64,000 nucleotides of DNA from Muribaculaceae bacterium (GCA_009775355.1 VSPN01000002.1:47381-111380), one strand, 5' to 3'; positions 51,131 to 61,254 are shown, counted from the stretch's first letter. A program made the numbers and translations. The notes: generated from the sequence alone by a model not told the origin.

Positions 51131-51952
51131 ATGTCAACCAACACAACAGACAATGCCCGCAAGGTGACCACGCGCCGCCTTGTCGAGATGAAACAGCGCG
51201 GCGAGAAGATCTCTATGCTCACCGCCTATGATTATTCCTCCGCCAAAATCATAGATGGCGCCGGCATCGACGTCATTCTCGTCGGCGACTCCGCCTCCAA
51301 TGTGATGGCCGGAAACGTCACGACTCTTCCGATCACACTCGACCAGATGATATATCATGCCAAATCCGTGATGAAGGCCACACGCCGCGCCCTTGTGGTG
51401 GTAGACCTCCCTTTCGGATCCTATCAGGGCAACTCGAAAGAGGCACTCGCCTCGGCCATCAGGATCATGAAGGAGAGCCACGCCGAGGCTGTCAAGATGG
51501 AGGGTGGATCGGAGATCCGCGAATCGGTGGAGCGCATTCTCAGCGCCGGTATTCCTGTGATGGGACATCTCGGCCTGACGCCGCAGAGTATCAACAAGTT
51601 CGGGACGTACAACGTGCGTGCCCGCCAGAAGGAGGAAGCCGACAAGCTCATAGCCGACGCCTTGATGCTTGAGGAAATCGGCTGCTTTGGTATAGTGCTC
51701 GAGAAGATTCCCGCCGAGCTGGCGGCAGAAGTGTCGCGACGTCTGACCATACCTGCGATCGGCATAGGCGCCGGCGCCGGCGCAGACGGTCAGGTGCTCG
51801 TCATGCACGACATGCTCGGCATAAATCAGGGCTTCTCGCCCCGTTTTCTGCGGCGATACGCCGATCTCGCCTCGATAATGCACGATGCCGTCGGGCGTTA
51901 CATAGAAGACGTCAAGTCCGGAGATTTCCCCAGTCAGGAAGAATCCTACTGA
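51131..51952 (+). CDS. panB: 3-methyl-2-oxobutanoate hydroxymethyltransferase PanB
   Basis: PanB adds a hydroxymethyl group from methylene-THF to 2-oxoisovalerate, the first step to pantoate and coenzyme A. The 273-residue TIM barrel has MLTAYDYSSAKIIDGAGID, LVGDSASNVMAG (metal-binding Asp), VVVDLPFGSY, VKMEGGSE, PVMGHLGLTPQS and IGIGAGAGADGQVLVMHDMLG, all in family order. It has its own promoter and terminator, so it is monocistronic. Confidence 0.96.
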   Translation: MSTNTTDNARKVTTRRLVEMKQRGEKISMLTAYDYSSAKIIDGAGIDVILVGDSASNVMAGNVTTLPITLDQMIYHAKSVMKATRRALVVVDLPFGSYQGNSKEALASAIRIMKESHAEAVKMEGGSEIRESVERILSAGIPVMGHLGLTPQSINKFGTYNVRARQKEEADKLIADALMLEEIGCFGIVLEKIPAELAAEVSRRLTIPAIGIGAGAGADGQVLVMHDMLGINQGFSPRFLRRYADLASIMHDAVGRYIEDVKSGDFPSQEESY

Positions 51953-51961
51953 TCTTATTGC

Positions 51962-52001
51962 AATCGCCTTTAAATCTTTTTATCAGGATTTAAGGGCGAT
52001 T
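51962..52001 (+). terminator. Terminator of panB
   Basis: A 15-bp stem with one G-T pair (51962-51976 with 51987-52001) lies 10 nt past the stop and is followed by ATCTTGTTT. Confidence 0.75.
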
Positions 52002-52037
52002 ATCTTGTTTATATTTCCCTATTTGGCAAAAAAATGC

Positions 52038-52045
52038 TAATTTTG
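52038..52045 (+). promoter_or_regulatory. -7 box of the pyrimidine operon
   Basis: TAATTTTG lies 17 nt before the ATG of the amidotransferase gene; the -33 region is weak. It is the only good promoter found before the eleven-kilobase gene run. No attenuator or PyrR-type leader was seen. Confidence 0.55.
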
Positions 52046-52062
52046 CAAAGCAAAACAGGAAC

Positions 52063-53949
52063 ATGGAACCATTGAAGCATGAATGCGGCGTCGCCATGGT
52101 GCGTCTGCTGAAACCGCTGGAGCATTACCAGCAGAAGTATGGCTCTTGGATGTATGGCCTCAACAAGTTGTATCTCATGATGGAGAAGCAGCATAACAGG
52201 GGTCAGGAGGGGGCCGGTCTCGCATGTGTTAAGATGCGTGCAGCACCGGGTCAGGAATTCATGTTTCGCGAGCGTGCGCTCGGAGTCAACGCCATAAAAG
52301 AGATATTTGCCTCGGTCCATCAGAATTTCAAGGATATCAATCCTTCGGAGCTCAACGATGCCGACCTTGCAAGCCGCCATTTTCCGTTTGCCGGTGAATT
52401 GTATATGGGTCACCTGCGCTATTCGACGACGGGGAAAAGCGGCCTTTCTTATGTCCATCCGTTTCTGAGACGCAACAACTGGCGCGCCAAAAATCTCTGC
52501 ATATGCGCCAACTTCAACATGACCAACGTCGACGAGATCTTCGACCACATAGCAGTCAAGGGTCAGCATCCCCGCATGATCTCCGACACATATATTCTGC
52601 TCGAACAGCTCGGACACAGGCTCGACCGCGAGTCGGAGCGCCTTTTTCGCGAGGCTGTAGACAGAGGCTTGCATGACAGCGGTATAACCGGATACATAGA
52701 AGACAACATCGATCTTGCCCACGTGCTCGAGGAGTCTGCCCATGTATGGGACGGCGGCTATGTGCTTTGCGGCGTCACGGGGTCGGGCGAGATGTTCTGC
52801 ATGCGCGATCCATGGGGGATACGTCCGGCCTTCTGGTATATGGACGGCGAGGTGTTCACAATGGCCTCCGAGCGTCCTGTGATCCAGACGACATTCAACG
52901 TCGAGGCCGACGACATCCATGAACTCGCTCCCGGTCAGGGGCTTTTTGTAAGCAAGGAAGGCAAGCTGGCTGTAAAGCAGATCATCGCGCCTAAAAAATA
53001 TGCCCCCTGCTCTTTCGAGCGCGTCTACTTCAGCCGCGGGTCCGACCGCGACATATATCGCGAGCGCAAGGAGCTGGGCCGCACACTTGTCACCCCGATA
53101 CTCAAGGCACTCGACGGCGATATCGACAATGCGGTCTTCTCTTACATCCCCAATACGGCGGAAGTGGCGTTCTACGGCATGGTGCAGGGACTCAACGAAT
53201 ATCTCAATGCCCGCAAGGCCGCGGAAATTGCCCGCTGGGGCGGCCATTTGCCCGCAGAGCGCGTAAGCGAGATCCTGTCGCGGCGCATCCGCACCGAGAA
53301 AGTCGCCATCAAAGACATAAAGCTGCGCACATTCATATCCGAGGGTAACAGCCGCAATGATCTCGCTGCCCATGTATACGACATAACCTACGGCAGTCTG
53401 CGACCGGGAGTCGACAGCCTTGTGGTGATCGACGACAGTATCGTGCGCGGCACGACGCTGCGCGAGAGCATCATCAGGATTCTCGACCGTCTGCATCCGA
53501 AGCGTATAGTCATAGTAAGCTCCGGTCCGCAGGTCCGATATCCCGACTACTACGGCATCGACATGTCGCGCATGGATGAGTTCATATCGTTCCGCGCCGC
53601 CGTCGCGCTTGCCGAAGACCGCGGACTCGCGCATGTCATGACAGACATATACGAGAAGTGCAAGGCACAGGCCCGCCTTCCTAAAGAGGATATGGTCAAT
53701 CATGTCAAGGAACTCTACGATCTTTTCACCGACGAGGAGATCTCGGCCAAGACTGTAGAGATGCTGACTCCCCCCGATGTGAAGGCCGACGTGAGAATAG
53801 TCTACCAGACTCTTGACGGGCTGCACCGGTCATGTCCGGATCATCCTGGCGACTGGTATTTCTCGGGCGACTATCCGACGCCCGGCGGAGTCAGAAGAAT
53901 CAACGAAGCATATATCAACTATATAGAAGAAATATATTTCAAGAAATGA
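52063..53949 (+). CDS. Large amidophosphoribosyltransferase homologue (PurF-type)
   Basis: The 628-residue protein has an N-terminal class II glutamine amidotransferase domain with Cys at residue 8 (KHECGVAMV), QHNRGQEGAGLA, MGHLRYSTTG and ICANFNMTN, and a C-terminal PRTase domain with the PRPP loop VVIDDSIVRGTTLRESI. It is about 150 residues longer than standard PurF. The Cys must become N-terminal, so a 7-residue propeptide would be removed. It may make phosphoribosylamine, or serve another amidotransfer; a second PurF may exist elsewhere. Its stop overlaps carA (ATGA). Confidence 0.8.
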   Translation: MEPLKHECGVAMVRLLKPLEHYQQKYGSWMYGLNKLYLMMEKQHNRGQEGAGLACVKMRAAPGQEFMFRERALGVNAIKEIFASVHQNFKDINPSELNDADLASRHFPFAGELYMGHLRYSTTGKSGLSYVHPFLRRNNWRAKNLCICANFNMTNVDEIFDHIAVKGQHPRMISDTYILLEQLGHRLDRESERLFREAVDRGLHDSGITGYIEDNIDLAHVLEESAHVWDGGYVLCGVTGSGEMFCMRDPWGIRPAFWYMDGEVFTMASERPVIQTTFNVEADDIHELAPGQGLFVSKEGKLAVKQIIAPKKYAPCSFERVYFSRGSDRDIYRERKELGRTLVTPILKALDGDIDNAVFSYIPNTAEVAFYGMVQGLNEYLNARKAAEIARWGGHLPAERVSEILSRRIRTEKVAIKDIKLRTFISEGNSRNDLAAHVYDITYGSLRPGVDSLVVIDDSIVRGTTLRESIIRILDRLHPKRIVIVSSGPQVRYPDYYGIDMSRMDEFISFRAAVALAEDRGLAHVMTDIYEKCKAQARLPKEDMVNHVKELYDLFTDEEISAKTVEMLTPPDVKADVRIVYQTLDGLHRSCPDHPGDWYFSGDYPTPGGVRRINEAYINYIEEIYFKK

Positions 53950-55028
53950 AGAAAGCCACACTGATACTTGACGACGGGACGCGTTTCGAAGGCGAGTCTT
54001 TCGGCTATGACGGCAATGTCGCCGGCGAAGTCGTGTTCAACACCGCCATGACCGGATATCCGGAGAGTCTGACCGACCCCTCATATGCCGGCCAGCTCAT
54101 GACGCTGACCTACCCCCTTGTCGGCAACTACGGCGTGCCTTCGACCGAGGAGGGGGCCGATGGCATCGCACCTTTCATGGAGAGCGACCGCATCTATGCC
54201 TCCGGTCTCATCGTGGGAGACTACTCCGAGCAGTTCAGCCACTGGAATGCCCGCGAGAGTCTGTCGGAGTGGCTTCGCCGCGAGAAAGTGCCGGCCATAA
54301 CCGGCATCGACACGCGCCATCTGACGCAGATCCTGCGTGAGCACGGCGTGATGATGGGCCGCATCATGGTCGAGGGGGTGGCGGGACAGCCTGCCGAAAT
54401 CGACTACAACTCGGTCAACTATGTTGACCTCGTGTCGGTTTCCGAACCCTGCGTCTATGGCGGAGGCGAAGGCCGCAAGCGCGTGGTGCTTGTGGACTGC
54501 GGTGCGAAAAACAACATTATCCGCTGCCTTCTGCGCCGGGGCGTTGAAGTGGTGAGGGTGCCATGGAACTACGACTTCAACTCTCTTGAGTTCGACGGCC
54601 TTTTCATCTCGAACGGTCCCGGAAACCCCGACGAATGTCAGACCGCGGTCGACAATATCCGCAAATTCATATCCGATCCCGATGAGAAGCGTCCCCTGAT
54701 GGGCATATGCATGGGCAACCAACTGCTCGCCAAGGCCGCCGGTGCATCGGTCTACAAACTGAAGTACGGTCACCGCTCTCACAACCAGCCTGTGCGCATG
54801 GAAGGCTCAGACCGCTGTTTCATCACAAGCCAGAACCATGGGTTTGCTGTTGACGCCTCGACTCTTGAAGAGGGATGGAAGCCCTACTTCACCAATATGA
54901 ACGACGGCTCGAACGAAGGCATACGTCACGAATCGAAACCTTGGTTCTCGTCGCAGTTCCATCCCGAGGCGTCGGGCGGTCCGGTCGACACCGAATTCCT
55001 CTTTGACGACTTCATCAATCTCCTCTGA
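53946..55028 (+). CDS. carA: Carbamoyl-phosphate synthase small subunit CarA
   Basis: CarA hydrolyses glutamine and passes ammonia to CarB. The 360-residue protein begins KKATLILDDGTRFEGESFG and has FNTAMTGYPESLTDPSY, then a class I amidotransferase domain with the nucleophile Cys in MGICMGNQLLA and the His/Glu pair in SSQFHPEASGGP. I chose the ATG at 53946, giving a 4-nt overlap with the upstream stop; an earlier ATG would run inside that gene. CarB follows after 24 nt. Confidence 0.95.
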   Translation: MKKATLILDDGTRFEGESFGYDGNVAGEVVFNTAMTGYPESLTDPSYAGQLMTLTYPLVGNYGVPSTEEGADGIAPFMESDRIYASGLIVGDYSEQFSHWNARESLSEWLRREKVPAITGIDTRHLTQILREHGVMMGRIMVEGVAGQPAEIDYNSVNYVDLVSVSEPCVYGGGEGRKRVVLVDCGAKNNIIRCLLRRGVEVVRVPWNYDFNSLEFDGLFISNGPGNPDECQTAVDNIRKFISDPDEKRPLMGICMGNQLLAKAAGASVYKLKYGHRSHNQPVRMEGSDRCFITSQNHGFAVDASTLEEGWKPYFTNMNDGSNEGIRHESKPWFSSQFHPEASGGPVDTEFLFDDFINLL

Positions 55029-55052
55029 TATCTCCTCTAAGACCCACAAGAC

Positions 55053-58000
55053 ATGTTAAAAGACAGCAATATAAAGAAAGTACTCGTGCTCGGTTCGGGC
55101 GCGCTCAAGATCGGCGAGGCCGGAGAATTCGACTATTCGGGAAGCCAGGCACTCAAGGCACTCCGCGAGGAGGGTATAGAGACAGTGCTCATCAATCCCA
55201 ATATCGCGACAGTGCAGACTTCCGAGGGAGTCGCCGACCATATCTACTTCCTGCCCGTCACCCCGTTCTTTGTCGAGAAGGTGATAGCCCGCGAACGTCC
55301 GCAGGGAATCATGCTCGCGTTCGGCGGCCAGACCGCTCTCAACTGCGGTGTCGAGCTTTTCCACAAGGGCATACTCGACAAATATGACCTCAAGGTGCTC
55401 GGCACTCCCGTCCAGTCTATCATTGATACCGAAGACCGCGAGATCTTCGTCGATAAACTCAATGAAATCGATGTCAAGACCATTGACTCTATGGCCTGCG
55501 ACAACAAGGAGGACGCACTCGAGGCAGCCTCGAAACTCGGCTATCCCGTCATACTCCGCGCGGCCTACGCGCTCGGCGGTCTCGGATCCGGATTCTGCGA
55601 CAACGCCGAGCAGCTCACCGCCTTGGCCGAGAAGGCTTTCTCGTTCTCTCCTCAGGTGCTTGTCGAGAAGAGTCTCAAGGGCTGGAAAGAGGTGGAGTAT
55701 GAAGTGGTGCGTGACGCGTTCGACAATTGTATCACTGTCTGCAACATGGAGAACTTCGATCCGCTCGGCATCCATACCGGCGAGAGCATCGTTGTCGCTC
55801 CGTCGCAGACACTGACCAATTCAGAATACCACAAGCTGCGAGAGCTTTCGATCCGGATCGCGCGTCATATAGGCATTGTCGGCGAGTGCAATGTGCAGTT
55901 CGCACTTTGTCCTGACTCCGAAGACTACCGTGTCATCGAGGTCAACGCACGTCTGTCGCGTTCATCGGCACTGGCGTCGAAAGCTACCGGCTATCCGCTG
56001 GCGTTTGTGGCAGCCAAACTCGGACTCGGCTACGGTCTTTTTGATCTCAACAACTCTGTCACCAAGACCACATCGGCATTTTTCGAGCCGGCCCTCGACT
56101 ACTGTGTCTGCAAGATTCCGCGCTGGGATCTCGGCAAATTCCGCGGAGTCAACCGCGAGCTTGAGTCATCGATGAAGTCTGTCGGAGAGGTCATGGCCAT
56201 CGGCCGAACATTCGAGGAGGCTATTCAGAAAGGGCTCCGCATGATCGGACAGGGAATGCACGGCTTTGTCGAGAACAAGGAACTTGAGATCCCCGACATC
56301 GACGGTGCGCTCCACGCTCCGACCGACATGCGTATCTTCGTTATCGAGAAGGCTTTCGACCAGGGCTATACAGTCGACCAGATACATGACCTGACAAAGA
56401 TTGACTGCTGGTTTCTCGAAAAGCTCAAAAACATACACTGCATAGACCGCGAACTGCGTTCCGCCGGCAGTCTTGAGGCACTCCCGGCCCGTCTTTTCCG
56501 CAAGGCAAAGGCCACGGGATTCTCTGACTTCCAGATAGCCCGCGCACTTGGCATGGAAAAAGATCTCGACATCGAGAAGGCATGCATCCGCGTGCGCGAC
56601 CGCCGCAAGGCTCTCGGCATTGTACCCTGCGTCAAGCAGATCGACACGCTTGCCGGAGAGTTTCCCGCCGCCACAAACTACCTTTACCTCACCTACGGCG
56701 GCAACCACAACGACATCTGTTACGAACATGATCACCGTTCGGTTGTGGTGCTTGGATCGGGCGCATACCGCATCGGCTCATCGGTGGAGTTCGACTGGTG
56801 CGGAGTCCAGGCTCTCGAGACGATAAGGAAAGAGGGATACCGCTCGGTCATGGTTAACTACAACCCCGAGACCGTCTCGACCGACTACGACGTCTGCGAC
56901 CGTCTCTATTTCGATGAACTCACGTTCGAGCGCGTGCTCGACATCATAGACCTCGAGACTCCCCACGGCGTCGTGGTCTCGACTGGCGGACAGATACCCA
57001 ACAATCTCGCTCTCAAACTCGACGAACAGGGTGTGCACCTTCTCGGCACGTCAGCGCAGAGCATCGACAACGCCGAGGACCGCGAGAAATTCTCAGCCAT
57101 GCTCGGACGAATCGGCGTCGACCAGCCTGAATGGAGCGCTCTGACATCGATGGATGACATCAACGAATTTGTTGACAAGGTCGGATTTCCGGTGCTTGTA
57201 CGCCCGTCGTATGTGCTCTCGGGCGCCGCGATGAACGTCTGCTACGACCGCGACCAGCTTGAGCGCTTCCTGACTCTTGCCGCCAATGTGTCGAAACGTC
57301 ATCCGGTGGTTGTCAGCCAGTTCCTCGAGCACGCCAAGGAGGTCGAGATGGATGCCGTGGCACAGAACGGCGAGATCATAGCTTATGCCATCTCCGAGCA
57401 CGTGGAGTTTGCCGGTGTTCATTCCGGCGACGCCACAATACAGTTCCCGCCGCAGAAACTCTATGTCGAGACAGCACGACGCATCAAGAAGATATCGAAG
57501 AAGATAGCCCGCCAGCTCAATATCAGCGGACCGTTCAACATACAGTTCCTCGCACGCGACAACGATATCAAGGTCATCGAGTGCAACCTCCGTGCGTCGC
57601 GCAGTTTTCCGTTTGTAAGCAAGGTGCTGAAGATCAACTTTATCGAACTTGCCACACGCATCATGCTCGGGCTTCCCGTCAGCAAGCCCGACAAGAGCGT
57701 GTTCGACCTCGACTATGTAGGTGTCAAGGCGAGCCAGTTCTCGTTCAACCGTCTGCAGAAAGCCGACCCGAAACTCGGGGTCGACATGGTCTCGACCGGC
57801 GAGGTGGGCTGTATAGGCGAAGATGCCCGCGCCGCCCTGCTTACCGCCATGCTTTCGGTCGGACAGCGCGTGCCGCGCAAGAGCGTGCTGCTCTCCACCG
57901 GCAACGGCAAGCAGAAAGGCGACATGCTCGCGGCCGCCAAGCTGCTCCGCAAGCATGGATACGACATATATGCCACTGAGGGCACAAGCCGCCATCTTGA

Positions 58001-58277
58001 CGAGAACGGCATAGAGAACACCCGCGTCTACTGGCCTGACGAAGAGGGCACGCCGCAGGCTGTCGATATGCTCGACAACCATGAGATCGACCTCGTCATC
58101 AACGTGCCGCGCAACCATTCCGACAAGGAGGTGACCAACGGTTACCGCATACGCCGCACGGCTATCGACCGCAACATACCGCTCATCACCAACGCGCGTC
58201 TTGCGTCGGCGTTCATCAAGTCATTCTGCGCCATGAGTCCCGACGACCTCGAGATCAAGTCATGGCAGGAATTCTAA
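55053..58277 (+). CDS. carB: Carbamoyl-phosphate synthase large subunit CarB
   Basis: CarB makes carbamoyl phosphate from bicarbonate, ammonia and two ATP. The 1074-residue protein has the two tandem halves, each with a PreATP-grasp opening (LVLGSGALKIGEAGEFDYSG and VVLGSGAYRIGSSVEFDWCG), ATP-grasp motifs (VILRAAYALGGLGSGF; VLVRPSYVLSGAAMNV) and a C-terminal MGS-like allosteric domain (LLRKHGYDIYATEGTSRHL). Length is normal. It sits between carA and pyrC. Confidence 0.96.
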   Translation: MLKDSNIKKVLVLGSGALKIGEAGEFDYSGSQALKALREEGIETVLINPNIATVQTSEGVADHIYFLPVTPFFVEKVIARERPQGIMLAFGGQTALNCGVELFHKGILDKYDLKVLGTPVQSIIDTEDREIFVDKLNEIDVKTIDSMACDNKEDALEAASKLGYPVILRAAYALGGLGSGFCDNAEQLTALAEKAFSFSPQVLVEKSLKGWKEVEYEVVRDAFDNCITVCNMENFDPLGIHTGESIVVAPSQTLTNSEYHKLRELSIRIARHIGIVGECNVQFALCPDSEDYRVIEVNARLSRSSALASKATGYPLAFVAAKLGLGYGLFDLNNSVTKTTSAFFEPALDYCVCKIPRWDLGKFRGVNRELESSMKSVGEVMAIGRTFEEAIQKGLRMIGQGMHGFVENKELEIPDIDGALHAPTDMRIFVIEKAFDQGYTVDQIHDLTKIDCWFLEKLKNIHCIDRELRSAGSLEALPARLFRKAKATGFSDFQIARALGMEKDLDIEKACIRVRDRRKALGIVPCVKQIDTLAGEFPAATNYLYLTYGGNHNDICYEHDHRSVVVLGSGAYRIGSSVEFDWCGVQALETIRKEGYRSVMVNYNPETVSTDYDVCDRLYFDELTFERVLDIIDLETPHGVVVSTGGQIPNNLALKLDEQGVHLLGTSAQSIDNAEDREKFSAMLGRIGVDQPEWSALTSMDDINEFVDKVGFPVLVRPSYVLSGAAMNVCYDRDQLERFLTLAANVSKRHPVVVSQFLEHAKEVEMDAVAQNGEIIAYAISEHVEFAGVHSGDATIQFPPQKLYVETARRIKKISKKIARQLNISGPFNIQFLARDNDIKVIECNLRASRSFPFVSKVLKINFIELATRIMLGLPVSKPDKSVFDLDYVGVKASQFSFNRLQKADPKLGVDMVSTGEVGCIGEDARAALLTAMLSVGQRVPRKSVLLSTGNGKQKGDMLAAAKLLRKHGYDIYATEGTSRHLDENGIENTRVYWPDEEGTPQAVDMLDNHEIDLVINVPRNHSDKEVTNGYRIRRTAIDRNIPLITNARLASAFIKSFCAMSPDDLEIKSWQEF

Positions 58278-58293
58278 CCGGCAGGAGTCAGCG

Positions 58294-59571
58294 ATGGAAC
58301 TATTGATCAAAAACGGACGGGTATGGGACGGTACGGATCTCCGGGAATCAGACATACTGGTGTCGGACGGCCTGATAAAGGCTGTCGGCACCGGACTTGA
58401 TGTTCCGCCGGGCTGCCGCACACTCGACGCCGCCGGTGCGGCTGTTCTTCCCGGACTTGTCGATGTGCACGTGCATCTGCGCGAACCGGGCTATTCATAC
58501 AAAGAGACGATAGCCGACGGCACCCGCGCCGCCGCCCACGGCGGCTTCACCACCGTCTGCACCATGCCCAACCTCAATCCTGCGCCTGACACCCCGGACC
58601 ATATGCGCTGCCAGCTCGACATAATCGGCCGCGACGCATGCATAGAGGTGCTTCCGTATGCCACGATAACTCGCATGCGGATGGGAGACGAACCCGTTGA
58701 CTACGCAGCTCTCGCACCTGTGGCTGCCGGATTCTCCGATGACGGCACCGGCGTGCAGGATGACGCGGTGATGCGCCGCGCAATGGAGGGTATTGCTCCG
58801 ACAGGAGCCGTGCTTGCGGCCCATTGCGAGGTAGACTCTCTGCTCAGAGGCGGCTATATACACGACGGCGAATATGCCCGCGCCCACGGACACAGAGGAA
58901 TCTGCTCCGAAAGTGAATGGCGCGAGGTGGCGCGCGACATAGAGCTTGCGCGTGTCACGGGATGCCGTCTTCACATATGTCATGTCTCGACCGCCGAAAG
59001 CGTCGAACTCGTGCGCCGGGCAAAGGCCGACGGTCTGCCGGTGACCTGCGAGACAGGAGCGCACTATCTGGCGTTCTGCGACGCAGACCTTCAGGAAGAT
59101 GGCCGCTTCAAGATGAACCCGCCGCTGCGCAGCGCGTCAGACCGCGCCGCGCTGCTCCGGGGCGTTGCCGACGGAACGATCGACTGCATCGCCTCCGACC
59201 ACGCGCCCCATTCGGCAGAAGAGAAGAGCCGCGGACTTGAGAAAAGCGCCATGGGTGTGACCGGCATTGAACTGTCGCTCCCGGCAGTCTACACATACGC
59301 CGTGATGCCCGGCCACATAACCTTCGCGCGGATGATCGAGCTTATGGCCGTAGCACCGCGCCGCATATTCGGTATCGGGGGCGGACTCGAGCCCGGCGAC
59401 CGCGCCGACCTCACGGTCGTAGACTTTAATTCGAAATTCATGGTCAGCCGCGCGATGTTCCTGTCACGCGGCAAGTCCACGCCGTTCGAAGGACTCGAAC
59501 TGCACGGTGTGGTCCGCGCCACTGTGGCCGGTGGAAAAATAGCATATGAAGAGAATGCACAGAAGCAATGA
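58294..59571 (+). CDS. pyrC: Dihydroorotase PyrC
   Basis: PyrC cyclises carbamoyl aspartate to dihydroorotate. The 425-residue amidohydrolase of the class I type has the metal motif LVDVHVHLREPGYSYKE, THE TMPNLNPAPD-type region (TVCTMPNLNPAPD), FSDDGTGV, the metal-binding His in LHICHVSTAESV, and CIASDHAPHSAEEK with the catalytic Asp. It follows carB by 16 nt, and its 3' end overlaps the start of pyrK. Confidence 0.95.
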   Translation: MELLIKNGRVWDGTDLRESDILVSDGLIKAVGTGLDVPPGCRTLDAAGAAVLPGLVDVHVHLREPGYSYKETIADGTRAAAHGGFTTVCTMPNLNPAPDTPDHMRCQLDIIGRDACIEVLPYATITRMRMGDEPVDYAALAPVAAGFSDDGTGVQDDAVMRRAMEGIAPTGAVLAAHCEVDSLLRGGYIHDGEYARAHGHRGICSESEWREVARDIELARVTGCRLHICHVSTAESVELVRRAKADGLPVTCETGAHYLAFCDADLQEDGRFKMNPPLRSASDRAALLRGVADGTIDCIASDHAPHSAEEKSRGLEKSAMGVTGIELSLPAVYTYAVMPGHITFARMIELMAVAPRRIFGIGGGLEPGDRADLTVVDFNSKFMVSRAMFLSRGKSTPFEGLELHGVVRATVAGGKIAYEENAQKQ

Positions 59572-60304
59572 TACAAAATATGTCGTCACCGACAACAGGT
59601 GGATCGGCAAAAACACGATGATGATGATGGTCGAGGGCCCGACCGATGAGTTCACAGCCCCCGGCCAGTTCGTCAACATCGCCATACCCGGATTCACGCT
59701 CCGCCGTCCGATCTCGGTGTGCGACATCGAGGGAGACACGCTCACGATAGTCTACGACGTGGTCGGACACGGCACCGAGGCACTGTCGAAGATGACGCCC
59801 GGAGTTCTGCTCGATATTCTGCCCGCGCTCGGCAACGGATTCGACCTGTCGCGTTGCGGCGAGCGCCCCGTGCTGCTCGGCGGAGGCGTGGGATGCCCGC
59901 CGATCTACAGTCTGGCAAAAAATATGATCGCCGCCGGCATACTCCCGACGGTCGTGCTCGGGTTCAATTCCGACGACAGGATGATCATGATCGAGCAGTT
60001 CGAGAATCTTGACATACCCTTCTACGTCGCGACAGTCGACGGATCATACGGTACAAAAGGATATGTGACCGACGTGATCCGTCAGGAGGCTCTCAGCCCC
60101 GACTATTTCTACGCATGCGGCCCGCTGCCGATGCTCCGCGCGCTCTGCGCGCAGCTCGACATGCCCGGTCAGGTTAGCCTTGAGGCACGTATGGCCTGCG
60201 GGTTCGGAGTGTGCATGTGCTGTTCGCTTGAGACTAAGAACGGACCGAAACGTATTTGCAAGGATGGTCCCGTATTCGATAAGGAGAATCTGATATGGAA
60301 GTAA
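59546..60304 (+). CDS. pyrK: Dihydroorotate dehydrogenase electron transfer subunit PyrK
   Basis: PyrK passes electrons from the PyrD FMN site to NAD. The 252-residue protein has an FAD-binding ferredoxin-reductase-type barrel (GQFVNIAIPGFTLRRPISV), an NAD-binding domain (LLGGGVGCPPIYSLAKNM), and the C-terminal 2Fe-2S Cys cluster (MACGFGVCMCCSLET and RICKDGPVF). The start overlaps pyrC by 26 nt; an ATG three codons later would reduce this to 17 nt. It overlaps pyrD by 10 nt. Confidence 0.93.
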   Translation: MKRMHRSNDTKYVVTDNRWIGKNTMMMMVEGPTDEFTAPGQFVNIAIPGFTLRRPISVCDIEGDTLTIVYDVVGHGTEALSKMTPGVLLDILPALGNGFDLSRCGERPVLLGGGVGCPPIYSLAKNMIAAGILPTVVLGFNSDDRMIMIEQFENLDIPFYVATVDGSYGTKGYVTDVIRQEALSPDYFYACGPLPMLRALCAQLDMPGQVSLEARMACGFGVCMCCSLETKNGPKRICKDGPVFDKENLIWK

Positions 60305-61224
60305 AGGAAAACAGAGCGGCCGCCCCAGACCTGAGCGTCAGCCTTTCGGGAGTGCGGCTCAAGAATCCGGTGATACCCGCGAGCGGATGTTTCGGATACG
60401 GATACGGCATGACCGAATATTATGACATCAACGTGCTCGGTTCGATATCGTTCAAGGGCACGACACTTCATCCCCGGTTCGGCAATCCGCTGCCCCGTGT
60501 GGCGGAATGTGTGTCGGGACTGATCAACTCCGTCGGCCTTCAGAATCCCGGCATCGACGAGGTGGTCAGTGTCGAGCTTCCGAAAATGCGCGAAGCGTTT
60601 CACGGACCTGTCATCGCGAACATAAGCGGTTTCTCGGTCGAGGAATACCGCGAATGCTGCCGTCGCATAGATGGCGAGGAACAGGTGGCGATAATCGAGC
60701 TTAATGTCAGTTGTCCCAACGTGCATGGCGGCGGCATGAGCTTCGGCACATGTCCCGGCTCCGTGGCCGAGGTTGTCGGGGCGGTCAAGGAGGTGACCGC
60801 ACTCCCGGTCTATGTGAAACTCTCACCCAATGTGACCGACATAGTCTCGATCGCCCGCGCGGCAGAAGACGCCGGAGCCGACGGACTATGCCTGATCAAC
60901 ACCCTTCTCGGCATGAGAATCGACCTTAAGACACGCAAGCCTGTCGTGGCCAATGTCATGGGAGGATTCTCGGGGCAGGCCGTTTTTCCGGTTGCGCTGA
61001 GGATGGTTTACCAGGTTTCACGGGCATGCGGCATACCGGTGATCGGATGCGGCGGCGTCACTACAGCCGAGGATGTGCTTGAGATGATGATGGCCGGCGC
61101 GCATGCCGTGGAAGTCGGCACAGCCAACCTTATAAACCCTTGGGCATGCCGCGACATAATCGAGGGTCTGCCTGAAGCGATGTCGCGTTACGGCATAGAC
61201 AGTCTCGCCTCGCTGCATGACTGA
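60295..61224 (+). CDS. pyrD: Dihydroorotate dehydrogenase PyrD (class 1B)
   Basis: PyrD oxidises dihydroorotate to orotate. The 309-residue FMN barrel has LSVSLSGVRLKNPVIPASG at the start, SFKGTTLHPRFGN, SVGLQNPGID, IELNVSCPNVHGGG with the catalytic Cys of class 1 enzymes, VKLSPNVTD, and GCGGVTTAEDVLEMMMAGA. The partner pyrK overlaps its start, so it is the NAD-linked 1B type. Confidence 0.95.
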   Translation: MEVKENRAAAPDLSVSLSGVRLKNPVIPASGCFGYGYGMTEYYDINVLGSISFKGTTLHPRFGNPLPRVAECVSGLINSVGLQNPGIDEVVSVELPKMREAFHGPVIANISGFSVEEYRECCRRIDGEEQVAIIELNVSCPNVHGGGMSFGTCPGSVAEVVGAVKEVTALPVYVKLSPNVTDIVSIARAAEDAGADGLCLINTLLGMRIDLKTRKPVVANVMGGFSGQAVFPVALRMVYQVSRACGIPVIGCGGVTTAEDVLEMMMAGAHAVEVGTANLINPWACRDIIEGLPEAMSRYGIDSLASLHD

Positions 61225-61254
61225 TAAGACAGAACCAGAAACAAAGCAGAACAA

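Noticed and set aside
52009..53826. 605-codon open frame antisense to the PurF-type gene
   Set aside because: It mirrors the codon structure of the real gene, has no promoter or recognisable domain, and the sense frame carries clear catalytic motifs.
57093..58118. 341-codon antisense frame inside carB
   Set aside because: Shadow frame; carB is intact and complete on the other strand.
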